A stretch of DNA of 64,000 nt from Pelotomaculum schinkii (GTDB taxonomy: Bacteria; Bacillota; Desulfotomaculia; Desulfotomaculales; Pelotomaculaceae). The stretch is from NCBI RefSeq assembly GCF_004369205.1, contig NZ_QFGA01000002.1, forward strand, positions 372,001 to 436,000. The letters run 5' to 3'. Below are positions 24,832-33,719 of the stretch, piece by piece. Positions within the stretch are counted from its first letter, which is position 1; the number at the start of each line of letters is the position of its first letter. The translations under genes were made by a program, and so were the position numbers. The notes under the pieces are model-generated. The model saw only the letters and a list, made by a program, of their open reading frames with translations. It made no database searches and was not told the origin of the DNA.

Positions 24832-25761
24832 CTACCCAAGATAAACATTCTCATTATGCCATTCCAGGTAACGTGTGTCTGGAAGCTGTTCTTTCCGCTC
24901 CGGCAAAATAACCAATTTGCTCCCATGATGGGCATAATATTCTTTTCCATTGCCAAAGTCTTGTTTTATACGATGACTAACTTCTACGGTAAGATCTTTA
25001 TCGACCGTGATATAACCCCTGTCAAACAGAGTATGAAAATCTCTTCTAAGCAGCAACCCGTTACTAATTTCATGTGGTCCTTCTAAACTGTATGGTTTTA
25101 TATGTGCTGCCTCCAAAACTGGTAAGGTTTTTTCTCCCGTGATTGCACATCTCCTATGGTATGCGTCTGTGATCAACACTTTGAAAGCACCCTGACCGAT
25201 CCTTGGTGTAACAACTTGTTCTTTCCCATAACGATATTTTTGACTGTTTTCTCTAACCCCTAACTGCAACACACTTTGCAACCTGAGCCTTTCTTGCACC
25301 TGCTTATAAAGTGCCAGTCCAGTTGTTTCCTCAGTGTCATAAGTTTTACCCTGGACAATACTGCTGCTCCAGTCCCGGGGAACCGGAATCCAATGCTGCT
25401 CATCAAAATAAAAAGGTGTGGATAGGATAATACATCCGATGCTTGGATCAGGATCAGACAAGCGATTGGTTTTTTTGTATTTATAAATCCGGTTGTTGAG
25501 TTCCAAAAGGCTATTTGCACCATTGGAAATACCAAAAGCATCCCAAGCTAATGAGGAGGGTAAAATAGAATATTTTAGGAGTAACCCTCCACCTACAATA
25601 TAATCTTTTGGACTATGTAGTTTAAAAAGAAATAGGTTGCCTTCATCTAAAGCCTTAAAATTTGTACGGCCACCAGGTTTCCAAAAATTCACCTCCTCAC
25701 AATTGGCCCGTTTTAAAATATTAAACCAATCATAATCTGTAACTCCAACATACATCTTCAC
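24832..25761 (-). CDS. HNH endonuclease, restriction-like
   Basis: A 309-residue protein with GTG start at 25761 (GGTGGTGA 7 nt upstream). The N-terminal two thirds begin VKMYVGVTDYDWFNILKRAN and resemble the sensing part of uncharacterised restriction-like HNH proteins; the C-terminal HNH nuclease has YHRRCAITGEKTLPVLEAAH, IKPYS, NGLLLRRDFHTLFDRGYI. The His of AAHIKPYS and His of DFHTLFD are the expected metal/catalytic residues. It cuts DNA; specificity unknown. No methyltransferase partner is nearby, which argues for a modification-dependent nuclease or one with another trigger. Confidence 0.8.
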   Translation of the reverse strand: MKMYVGVTDYDWFNILKRANCEEVNFWKPGGRTNFKALDEGNLFLFKLHSPKDYIVGGGLLLKYSILPSSLAWDAFGISNGANSLLELNNRIYKYKKTNRLSDPDPSIGCIILSTPFYFDEQHWIPVPRDWSSSIVQGKTYDTEETTGLALYKQVQERLRLQSVLQLGVRENSQKYRYGKEQVVTPRIGQGAFKVLITDAYHRRCAITGEKTLPVLEAAHIKPYSLEGPHEISNGLLLRRDFHTLFDRGYITVDKDLTVEVSHRIKQDFGNGKEYYAHHGSKLVILPERKEQLPDTRYLEWHNENVYLG

Positions 25762-25948
25762 GAGAATATCACCACCCGGCAAAAAAGAAGGTTAAATCCT
25801 GGCTTGTCAACAGTAATTGCTATTACTCGTAATAAATAGTTTTACATATTTTTAATCATTGTTCTTTATTCGGCGGCCTTAGAAATCAAGGGGGACTCAA
25901 AAAGCCTACTCGGTACCTTTGCTGGCATCTGAAAAACTTTTGATCTAA

Positions 25949-26461
25949 TCAACACTGAAGCATAACAGCTAACTGAATATAGTACTTTTCATTCCAAAAA
26001 CCGTTCGCAGCCCCGGAAGTTGACGGGGCAACAAACAACAGAGTTTTTCCTATTCTTTTATTCTGCAAACCATAATCAATATCTTTTCTACCCATGAATT
26101 CCTGAGCAGCTTTTTTTCCGTTAAAACATAATACATTTGGCTCATACATTAATATTTTGTCTTTTAAAGATTCAGCATCAAAATTTGATTTCTTGAGTTT
26201 TGAATCAGCCCCTGAAACTCCCTTTGCTAAATCAGTGAGTCCGATATTATAATCCAAGAGTCTTTGATAATCTTTTGGTTCAAACAGGACTGGGGTCAAT
26301 CCAATACGATATAGTATGGGCCAAAACTTGTTCCCCGGTCCAGCATAATAAGCCTTCCTCATGGCGGATTTATCTCCTGCCGCTGTACCACAAAAAACCA
26401 CCTTGAGATTTGGTTTTAAAACGTCCGGCAGTATAAAATCGCCCTCCATTAAGTAAAACAT
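25949..26461 (-). CDS. Mug/TDG-like mismatch-specific DNA glycosylase
   Basis: A 170-residue protein of the uracil-DNA glycosylase superfamily, Mug/TDG branch: VVFCGTAAGDKSAMRKAYYA, AGPGNKFWPILYRIGLTP, DIGLTDLAKG-like NIGLTDLAKGVSGAD, and the C-terminal VAPSTSGAANGFW. In E. coli Mug the first motif is GINPG with catalytic Asn; here it is GTAAG, lacking Asn, as in a common uncharacterised subgroup. It would excise mispaired or damaged bases, but catalytic detail may differ. Start ATG preceded by AAGGTAAG. Confidence 0.8.
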   Translation of the reverse strand: MFYLMEGDFILPDVLKPNLKVVFCGTAAGDKSAMRKAYYAGPGNKFWPILYRIGLTPVLFEPKDYQRLLDYNIGLTDLAKGVSGADSKLKKSNFDAESLKDKILMYEPNVLCFNGKKAAQEFMGRKDIDYGLQNKRIGKTLLFVAPSTSGAANGFWNEKYYIQLAVMLQC

Positions 26462-26577
26462 ATCAGAATATCTTACCTTATGACATATGACACAACCAAT
26501 AATCCCGCTTGCTGGGATAGTAGTTCAATTGTCAGACGAAATCATCAGCAGATTAATACCATCGATAAGTTTCCGAT

Positions 26578-26591
26578 TTATTAGCCTAATG
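26578..26591 (+). repeat. Intergenic 14-mer, copy 1
   Basis: TTATTAGCCTAATG, identical to 29360-29373; both are followed by a similar (G/A)G(C/T)ATA. The two copies bracket the coupled pair of unknown genes at 26686-29221. The core ATTAGCCTAAT is nearly palindromic. Confidence 0.35.
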
Positions 26592-26685
26592 GGCATATGA
26601 TGCACAATTCACTTCTTTGGATAATAAACATTACGTGCAATTCGAAATCTTGCCTTAAGTTTAGGTTATATGGACAATCAGTAGT

Positions 26686-27774
26686 CTATATCTTATACTT
26701 AAGTAATATAGACTCCAATATGGCTTCCGAAGTTTCGGCAATAGCTTTCACAGATGGGGTACGCTTATTCACACCCTGTTTTTCTAATGATTCAAAAAGA
26801 CGAGCATCATAGTTACTTTCTTGCATGACCGTGTGATACTCTCTAAATTTCAATTTCGTAAACCTTTCTTTATCAAAAATATTATGATGTACATGAGCAA
26901 CTATGCCTTTGTAAATCATATCAAGGGATTCAGGGCTATTCCCTAAATTACCGGATAACATATGCATATAGTGAAAAGCTGCATCAAATCTGATATATGG
27001 AATTAACCGATTCTCTGCACACATAAGTAGGGTTTCAAAAGCCTGATAAAAATATCCCTGCATTGCAAATTGAAAAATTTGAGCATCATTCATGTCCTTT
27101 GAAATGGGAAGTACAGTGTTTTGTTTGTATTTAAGAAACCGGCTCTGTAAGTCAAGATTTTCCTCATCATATGTATCAAATATAATTGTATCTTTTGCAT
27201 GGGGTGCTAATCCAGCCACTACATCTTCTATAGTAATATAATTGTCCTTATATGTTTTCTGGTCAGTCTTATCGCTAAACATGCTGAAAAAAGCCTGTTT
27301 CGCAGCTCTGTACGCCAGATCACTTGATTGATTAGCAAAGTAGCGAACAGGTAAAACTGAAATAATGCCGGAGCAAGAATCGATAATTCTAATGTTATCC
27401 TCAATAGCATTGCTAATATGCTGTTGCAACTCCTCATCAAATTTGGGATTCTCGATCTGATTCGCAATATTAATGTATTTATAGAGTGGGTCGTCATAAA
27501 CATGGTGTAGACCCAACACAGAAAAGGGATAATGTTCATTATCATTAATATCCATCATCGTAACGGCAGTAAAGACATATGTGCTATATGGCGCAAAATA
27601 TTGAGCCAAAATAAATTCAACAAACTTTTTATTTTCAAACCAAAAGACACCAATTTCGTCCACAGCCGCCGACGAGCGCGATTGTGTAATGCTGTCTTTC
27701 GCTTTCACAAGAACATCTTTATATTTTTTCTGTAGTTCTTCTAATTCGGCCATTGCACAATCGGCGTATTGCAT
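26686..27774 (-). CDS. Unknown protein, second gene of a coupled pair
   Basis: A 362-residue protein. ATG at 27774 is one base after the stop of the upstream gene, with GAGG 10 nt before, so translation is coupled. Starts MQYADCAMAELEELQKKYKD. The N-terminal part is helical, then a beta-rich region (YSTYVFTAVTMMDINDNEHY, SVLGLHHVYDDPLYKYI) and a helical C-terminal half with FETLLMCAENRLIPYIRFDA. No nuclease, P-loop or membrane motif. I do not recognise the family; operon position beside defence genes is the only hint of role. Confidence 0.55.
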   Translation of the reverse strand: MQYADCAMAELEELQKKYKDVLVKAKDSITQSRSSAAVDEIGVFWFENKKFVEFILAQYFAPYSTYVFTAVTMMDINDNEHYPFSVLGLHHVYDDPLYKYINIANQIENPKFDEELQQHISNAIEDNIRIIDSCSGIISVLPVRYFANQSSDLAYRAAKQAFFSMFSDKTDQKTYKDNYITIEDVVAGLAPHAKDTIIFDTYDEENLDLQSRFLKYKQNTVLPISKDMNDAQIFQFAMQGYFYQAFETLLMCAENRLIPYIRFDAAFHYMHMLSGNLGNSPESLDMIYKGIVAHVHHNIFDKERFTKLKFREYHTVMQESNYDARLFESLEKQGVNKRTPSVKAIAETSEAILESILLKYKI

Positions 27775-27775
27775 T

Positions 27776-29221
27776 TTACTGATCCTCAATTTTCAAATAG
27801 CTAGGTAGACCATATGTGTTTTCCAGAACGGATAGGGTTTTATTCATAACCTGAACACAGTCGTGCCATACACTTTTCATATTCTGTGTGCCCTCATAAT
27901 CAGGAACACAGTGGTACTGATGCGCAGGGGACATACACTTTAGCAAAGAACTTTCTCTTATTGCCCCCCAAAGCCCATGTTCAAAAGCCGAGTCATAGTC
28001 ATAATAATGACCAAACAGGTCTTTCTCACCCACATAGATGGCTTTTTCCCGCACATTCTTTTTATCAAAATAAGATGTATCCATATCTATAAATTCTTTA
28101 TCACGGTACTCATTAACAAGTGCATCGAGGTATTTGACATTGACATGGCTGTCACCGTCATCTTTTCCGTATTCCAAAATTCGTTCGACAACTAATTTGT
28201 ACTGACCGATACCGTAATACTGATATTCTGTCCAAATATCTGTGTGTGTCGTCTCTTCTTTGAGTAAGTATTTAATCATTATGTAGTCTTCTACCAAAAC
28301 ACGAACAACACTCCTGGCTGCAATGGCGTTATATAAATTGTGCTTAACCACTTCAACCAGACGCTTGTAAGAGAATGTTGTGATTCCAAACAGTACAAGC
28401 ATTTTATTATCTAAAGGACTGCTCGATTTAAGCAATTCCGAATAGTATCGTAGAATTGCTTCAACTTTATCTATATAAAGATTTGTATCACTCTTTTCCA
28501 ACTCATAATCAAGCTTAATGATTTTGCAATCGCTCATTCGACTGACGGCCTCCCAAAACATATCAATATAGTTTGCATCAGGTGGTTCAATCATGTTGTG
28601 TGACATTTCCATTGAACGTACCGTTGGACGGACCATTTGCATTTTTTTATCCTCGTGGGACAGGTGGGGGTATTCCAAAATAAGCTCTAATATCTCCTTT
28701 GGCATATGCAATCTTCCAGATAAAAGTTGAAAGTACAATACCAAAAATCGAATATCGGTAGAAAAATGTGTTTGATGATCACTTGCTTTATCCAGAACTA
28801 AGCTTATTTTGTTATGCCGTTCACTGATACTTTGTCGTCCTAATGCGAAAGTTGTAGAAAAGTATGGGAACTGACTGAAAGTAAATATTGTAGTTAATGG
28901 AGATATTACTGTAGCAGGGATTATTTCCATAATATATAAATAAAATTCTTTTTGTTTCTGCTCTTCCATATTTAGCACAGAAGAAAATCGAGGGACATAT
29001 TGTGTAGGCAGTAGATTATGCAGTTTGTTCAAAATGTCATGACATTTTTTGAACCCGTCTTCACGCCCGTATTCATTTATAATTAATCCGAGCCATATAT
29101 ACTCAGGCAAGCGTCCATGAAACCAAGATTCTTCACGGCTTAATGAATCCATAATCTCATTCCACGGTGTTACAAACTTACCTTTTTTAAATTTATGAGC
29201 GGAAAGGTTACTATGGTTCAT
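27776..29221 (-). CDS. DUF5677-like protein, first gene of a coupled pair
   Basis: A 481-residue soluble helical protein. The C-terminal half (about 290-470) resembles DUF5677: AIAARSVVRVLVEDYIMIKY, YYGIGQYKLVVERI, then LWGAIRESSLLKCMSP and HYDYDSAFEHG-like wording. The N-terminal half begins MNHSNLSAHKFKKGKFVTPW and has no match I know. DUF5677 proteins are found scattered in defence regions and have a helical fold; activity is unknown. It is followed within one base by the 362-residue protein. Confidence 0.5.
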   Translation of the reverse strand: MNHSNLSAHKFKKGKFVTPWNEIMDSLSREESWFHGRLPEYIWLGLIINEYGREDGFKKCHDILNKLHNLLPTQYVPRFSSVLNMEEQKQKEFYLYIMEIIPATVISPLTTIFTFSQFPYFSTTFALGRQSISERHNKISLVLDKASDHQTHFSTDIRFLVLYFQLLSGRLHMPKEILELILEYPHLSHEDKKMQMVRPTVRSMEMSHNMIEPPDANYIDMFWEAVSRMSDCKIIKLDYELEKSDTNLYIDKVEAILRYYSELLKSSSPLDNKMLVLFGITTFSYKRLVEVVKHNLYNAIAARSVVRVLVEDYIMIKYLLKEETTHTDIWTEYQYYGIGQYKLVVERILEYGKDDGDSHVNVKYLDALVNEYRDKEFIDMDTSYFDKKNVREKAIYVGEKDLFGHYYDYDSAFEHGLWGAIRESSLLKCMSPAHQYHCVPDYEGTQNMKSVWHDCVQVMNKTLSVLENTYGLPSYLKIEDQ

Positions 29222-29359
29222 TTATTGCCTCACCTTCGACGATAACCAATCACACTATCATCATTATCTGCCGCTTTTAAAAACTTGACATTATAGCCAT
29301 AATTGAGCCCATACGAACTTCGCCTAATTGCTATAACACACATAATTCGTAACTGCCCA

Positions 29360-29373
29360 TTATTAGCCTAATG
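29360..29373 (+). repeat. Intergenic 14-mer, copy 2
   Basis: Exact copy of 26578-26591, lying upstream of the coupled unknown pair. Together the copies bracket the operon. Confidence 0.35.
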
Positions 29374-29454
29374 AGTATATTTTATGGATAATAGGAAGGT
29401 AAATTAATAATTACACATACCACTACCCTTTTAAAATACTATCTCTTATCTCTT

Positions 29455-31059
29455 TTACAAACTATCTTTTCCCTTCTTGCTGGGAACCTGAGGTTTTATA
29501 TGTATAATTATTACGTTTACATGATATCTACCCACAGTTTTAATATAACTATTAATATGTTTTTTAGCCTTTCCTGATTTTGTAGGGTCAAAAATAACAT
29601 AAAATACACCTAATAAATTTTCATCATCTTCTCCTATAATATATTCTTCTAGCTCTTCTAGGCCTTGAATATAATAATCCTGCCCTCGCCAAATTTTAGT
29701 TTCATATAAAAATCGACCATTCTTAGTAAAAGATAGTAAATCCGACCTCCCACCTCGAACTAAAACTTCCCTATAACTCCTAGATGTTAAAAAAGTTTGT
29801 AAAAGGGCTCGTGCAATATTTTCCTGAGGTTTGCCATTAACATATATATCAGCATATGTTTGGCGTTCAACCAAAGATTTAAATTCCTGAATCTCTTTCA
29901 TAGAAACATTAATTGGGTCTTTATCCCATCCCAACATACTTCGAGACAGCTTTAAATCAACATCGCAAAAATCCAAAACCAAACCATTACAAAAAAGTGA
30001 TATTTTACTCCAGACAGTATTTCTATATTCTTCTATCAATTTCTTGCTAAACACTCTGTCTGCATGCTCACTTAAATTTGCACATTGATTATTAACAAAA
30101 TTGAGAATAGAAATTAAATCACTCCCCAATTTATTAAAGTAGTTAGCAGATAAATACATAATAGCCTGTTGTGGGGAGGTATCTTGATTATAAGGTGTCT
30201 TAGGATCAGCTATAAATACAAGATTATTTACAAAACTAGTCATGAACCATCCCAACATGTCTAATAACCTTACGTTAACAGAATCCTGACGTCTTTCAGA
30301 TGATTGTGCTAATTCCAACAAACATTTAAATTTGTTTAAAGCAACATCAGGTGAAAGCTCCGTATTTGTTCCTATTTCCTCTAATAAAAGCATTACTTCT
30401 TTACATAATTGGAAGAGAGGCTTAACATAGTGGTTTATCCCATTTACAAAATTATTTAAACCAAGATTTGAAAATACCCATATTGCTTGCTGTAAGGATT
30501 CTTCAGCACTTTTCCATTTCTTATTTGCAAAATTTCTTCTATAAGTTGAAACTATGCGCATTCCCTGTAATACTTGCGTCATAGAGATCAAATTTTGATC
30601 TACTCGCTTAGGTTCGTATAATTTTTCCATTATTTCTGGAAGTAATGTTTCTATTTCATCAAATAGTATAGATGCATCGCCTTCAAACCCATATGCTATA
30701 ATGTTGCACAAATTCATAAAGTGCGAAATGAACTCTTCTACGTCTTCCGAAAGGATTAGGGCATTCTTTAATACGGGAATAAGATCTTGTTTATCAGCAC
30801 CCATACGGATTAGTAATACTGCAAAATTATTATGTACGCGTGACAGATCAGGATAGTTTTGCAGTAAATATTCAAATAAGATATATGATCCGTTATAATC
30901 TGCATTATTCATTAAGGACAATGCTAAATTATGTACCCAAAGAGGGTTTTTGGAGTCGTGCTTAATAACTAATTTCCATTGTTCAATTTCCTTCTCGAAG
31001 TCACCTGCATTATAGTACCCAATCGCTTTGTCAACTAAGCTCTCAAGTTCTGGTTTCAT
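29455..31059 (-). CDS. TPR protein with C-terminal PD-(D/E)XK-like nuclease segment
   Basis: A 534-residue protein. Residues about 1-120 are TPR-like (LESLVDKAIGYYNAGDFEKE, then NPLWVHNLALSLMNNADY and LSRVHNNFAVLLIRMGA). The middle is a long helical region. Near the C-terminus lies GGRSDLLSF (D440), a strand, then FLYETKIW (E453, K455): the Asp-(x)n-Glu-x-Lys pattern of restriction-like nucleases, followed by helix DYYIQGLEELEEYI and strand LLGVFYVIFDP. This suggests a sensor/scaffold fused to a nuclease, as in several phage defence effectors. No fixed partner gene; nearest neighbours are an IS element and the coupled pair. Confidence 0.6.
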   Translation of the reverse strand: MKPELESLVDKAIGYYNAGDFEKEIEQWKLVIKHDSKNPLWVHNLALSLMNNADYNGSYILFEYLLQNYPDLSRVHNNFAVLLIRMGADKQDLIPVLKNALILSEDVEEFISHFMNLCNIIAYGFEGDASILFDEIETLLPEIMEKLYEPKRVDQNLISMTQVLQGMRIVSTYRRNFANKKWKSAEESLQQAIWVFSNLGLNNFVNGINHYVKPLFQLCKEVMLLLEEIGTNTELSPDVALNKFKCLLELAQSSERRQDSVNVRLLDMLGWFMTSFVNNLVFIADPKTPYNQDTSPQQAIMYLSANYFNKLGSDLISILNFVNNQCANLSEHADRVFSKKLIEEYRNTVWSKISLFCNGLVLDFCDVDLKLSRSMLGWDKDPINVSMKEIQEFKSLVERQTYADIYVNGKPQENIARALLQTFLTSRSYREVLVRGGRSDLLSFTKNGRFLYETKIWRGQDYYIQGLEELEEYIIGEDDENLLGVFYVIFDPTKSGKAKKHINSYIKTVGRYHVNVIIIHIKPQVPSKKGKDSL

Positions 31060-31270
31060 GTTTACCTCACATCATTCAGATTTGCTCCGGGGTACTTGTT
31101 TAAATAACTATATAATTAACTTCCGCTAATAGACATAGCACTAAACCGCTGTCGCGGTGGTTCCAATATTCCCAAATCGGCTTTTCCCGAACTGATCTGT
31201 AAAGATTCAGTTTTTTTTATTGGTCTCCTTTACAATATAGCTACTTTATTTTAAAGGAGATGTTTGTACC

Positions 31271-32137
31271 ATGACTAAAGAAGAAGTTTTAGCCAAGCTT
31301 AAATTCGACGTAGAACTTAGGGGTTTAAGCAAGTCCACTCAGGATGAGTATCTTACAAAAGCTAAACTATTTCAGGATCACTTTGATAAACCTGCAACCG
31401 AGCTTGGTATTGAAGATGTTAGAAAGTTTCTTCATTATCTCACTACAGTTAAGAAGCTTGCTCCTGAATCGGTAAATACCTACAATAGCGGTCTCCGCTT
31501 TTTGTATGGTGTAACTTTGAATGCCAGCTTAAACCATAGGCAAATCCCTCGCCACCGTAAACCACACAAACTGCCTGACATCCTTACCAAAGAAGAGATA
31601 CAAACCCTTTTTAACGCCTGCAATAACTTGCGAGATAAATGCATCCTTATGACTCTATATGGTGCTGGGCTACGTCTAAGTGAAGTGGCCTCCCTAAAAG
31701 TTTCAGATATTCAAAGCGATAAAATGCAGTTATTTATCCGCAACGCTAAAGGAAGTAAAGATCGATATGCTATACTTTCTCAAGCCAACCTTGAGATACT
31801 CAGAGCTTACTGGAAAGCTTACCGCCCTAAAGAATGGCTTTTCTACAGCAGAAATCATACCGGCACACATATAACACCTAGAGCTGTACAAAATCTATTT
31901 CGCAAATATATAAATAAGGCTAAAATCACTAAAAACGTTACGGTCCATACGCTAAGGCATAGTTTCGCTACCCACCTGCTGGAATCCGGCACTAGTATTT
32001 ATCATATTAAGCAACTGCTCGGTCACTCAAATATCAATACGACCTGTGTTTACTTGCATTTGGTTAAAATTGAATCTCTCAACGCAACAAGTCCCCTTGA
32101 TCAAATGACTACTCAATCGGAAAAAGCTAATGGTTGA
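31271..32137 (+). CDS. Tyrosine recombinase of an IS91-type element
   Basis: A 288-residue site-specific recombinase. N-terminal SAM-like core-binding domain (about 3-90: FDVELRGLSKSTQDEYLTKA) and catalytic domain (about 105-275) with the R of LYGAGLRLSEVASLK, the HTLRHSFATHLLESG box, LGHSNINTTCVY with the nucleophile Tyr. The start is the ATG after AAAGGAGAT. It overlaps the downstream transposase by 8 bases, as found in the IS91 subgroup that carries its own integrase. Confidence 0.92.
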   Translation: MTKEEVLAKLKFDVELRGLSKSTQDEYLTKAKLFQDHFDKPATELGIEDVRKFLHYLTTVKKLAPESVNTYNSGLRFLYGVTLNASLNHRQIPRHRKPHKLPDILTKEEIQTLFNACNNLRDKCILMTLYGAGLRLSEVASLKVSDIQSDKMQLFIRNAKGSKDRYAILSQANLEILRAYWKAYRPKEWLFYSRNHTGTHITPRAVQNLFRKYINKAKITKNVTVHTLRHSFATHLLESGTSIYHIKQLLGHSNINTTCVYLHLVKIESLNATSPLDQMTTQSEKANG

Positions 32138-33281
32138 AGTTCAAGATATCTTCCTGAAGTACGGCAATAACTATCGTACCAATCACAAGCTTACTCTTGT
32201 ACAGCATAAAGCGATGTCAGCCATTCAAAAATGCAGAACGTCAAAGTTAGGCGGCCACAAGGAGGTTTGTGACAATTGTGGTCATACTCGAATTTCATAC
32301 AATTCTTGCCGTAATAGACACTGCCCTAAATGCCAAGCTTTTGCCAAAGAACGCTGGATTGATAACCAGAAAAGAAATCTGCTCGATATCGGTTACTTTC
32401 ATGTGGTATTTACCATCCCGGATACTCTCAACTCAATCATCTACCAAAATCAAAAAGTTATATATACCCTTTTGTTTAAGGCCGTTGCTGAAACTCTTGC
32501 CGAATTAGCATCTGATAAGAAATATCTTGGGGCAAAGATTGGCTTCTCTTCTGTTCTCCATACCTGGGGACAAAACCTCATGCACCACCCCCATATTCAC
32601 TGTATTGTACCCGGCGGTGGATTATCCTCTATTGGAAAATGGGTGAATAGTAGAAAGAAATTCTTCATCCCGGTAAAAGTCCTCTCACGTAAATTTAGGG
32701 GCAAATTCCTATATTACCTTAAACAACTCTATACCCAAAACAAACTTGAATTCCAAGGCAGTCAGACCTATCTTGCCGACAATAAGGAATTTGAAAAGCT
32801 TCTATCCTCACTCTATGGCAAAGATTGGATTGTTTACTGCAAACCACCGTTTAAAAATGCTGCTTGTGTTGTTGAATACCTGGGTCGATATACTCACAGA
32901 GTGGCTATATCCAATAATCGCATCGTTAGCATTAATAATGATACCGTTACCTTCAAATGGCGGGACTACAAGGATGACAATAAGCATAAGGTGATGACGC
33001 TTTCCGCCGATGAGTTTATCCGTAGATTTCTTATTCATATCCTACCGAGTGGCTTTATGAAAATCAGACACTACGGCTTGCTGGGCAATCGTAACAAGAC
33101 AACCAAACTGAAGATTTGCATACAGCTTACCCATACGCCTCTTTTAACTCAAGAAAAAGCATCTACACTTCAACTCATCCAGAAGCTTACTGGAATAGAT
33201 TTATCTAAATGCCCTATCTGCGGATCGGAAAAACTCAAACGGTTTATGTGCTTGGGTAAATCTCCCCCTATCAGTATCTAA
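32130..33281 (+). CDS. IS91-family HUH transposase
   Basis: A 383-residue rolling-circle transposase. N-terminal zinc-binding region (CDNCGHTRISYNSCRNRHCP, then CQAFAKERW), the HUH motif HPHIHCIVPGG, and the catalytic segment EYLGRYTHRVAISNNRI followed by WRDYKD. A C-terminal CPICGSEKL zinc pair is present. It nicks one strand and copies the element without target duplication. Appears full length and intact. Confidence 0.93.
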   Translation: MVEVQDIFLKYGNNYRTNHKLTLVQHKAMSAIQKCRTSKLGGHKEVCDNCGHTRISYNSCRNRHCPKCQAFAKERWIDNQKRNLLDIGYFHVVFTIPDTLNSIIYQNQKVIYTLLFKAVAETLAELASDKKYLGAKIGFSSVLHTWGQNLMHHPHIHCIVPGGGLSSIGKWVNSRKKFFIPVKVLSRKFRGKFLYYLKQLYTQNKLEFQGSQTYLADNKEFEKLLSSLYGKDWIVYCKPPFKNAACVVEYLGRYTHRVAISNNRIVSINNDTVTFKWRDYKDDNKHKVMTLSADEFIRRFLIHILPSGFMKIRHYGLLGNRNKTTKLKICIQLTHTPLLTQEKASTLQLIQKLTGIDLSKCPICGSEKLKRFMCLGKSPPISI

Positions 33282-33719
33282 ATTGAATGTATTTAAGAAA
33301 TTGCCCTGTCATGGGGAGGGGGAATCTATATCTATTTCACCAAGATTTAACGCTGCTCTGATACATTTTGTTACAGAGTTTCCCTTTAAGTCATATAAAT
33401 TAGACGGGAGATAAGATATTCAATCCCCATAGCGAGACCACCCATCAACCGCGGTTTCGTGCAATGTAATTATCCAAAGTTAGGTAAGTAGTAGTATCTC
33501 CACCAGAACCTGCTTCTAATTTACTCAAACTCTGATTCGGGTTTGAGCTTTTTTACGCCTAACTTCGGATAATTTGCTAGACAATATGCTAATTTGTAAA
33601 TAATAAGACGCTACCTCAATGCCAATTTTTTAGATATTTTATAACGATAAATATTGCATGTATATGATAAGGACTAATGAATGCATGTTTCTTAGCAATG
33701 CCATATGTCTTGGCTTAGC
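33282..33719. other. IS91 right flank with hairpins
   Basis: No gene. Holds a terminator-like hairpin at 33524-33554 nested inside a 17-bp inverted repeat (33468-33484 and 33558-33574), probably the terminal structure of the IS91-type element. The rest is AT-rich and precedes the 3' end of the helicase operon on the other strand. Confidence 0.45.
33524..33554 (+). terminator. Hairpin with T run at the IS91 element end
   Basis: Stem CTCAAAC/GTTTGAG with a 10-nt loop followed by CTTTTTT on the plus strand. It lies centrally between the two arms of the 17-bp inverted repeat. Confidence 0.5.

Larger units (their letters stand above)
31117..33574 (+). mobile_element. IS91-type element with tyrosine recombinase
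   Basis: Two overlapping genes (tyrosine recombinase, then IS91-type HUH transposase). Similar 14-mers TAACTTCCGCTAAT (31117-31130) and TAACTTCGGATAAT (33560-33573) lie in direct orientation on either side, matching at 12 of 14 bases. An inverted partner of the right copy lies at 33468-33484 (16 of 17 bases). These are candidate ends or recombination sites; boundaries are inferred, not proven. Confidence 0.55.
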
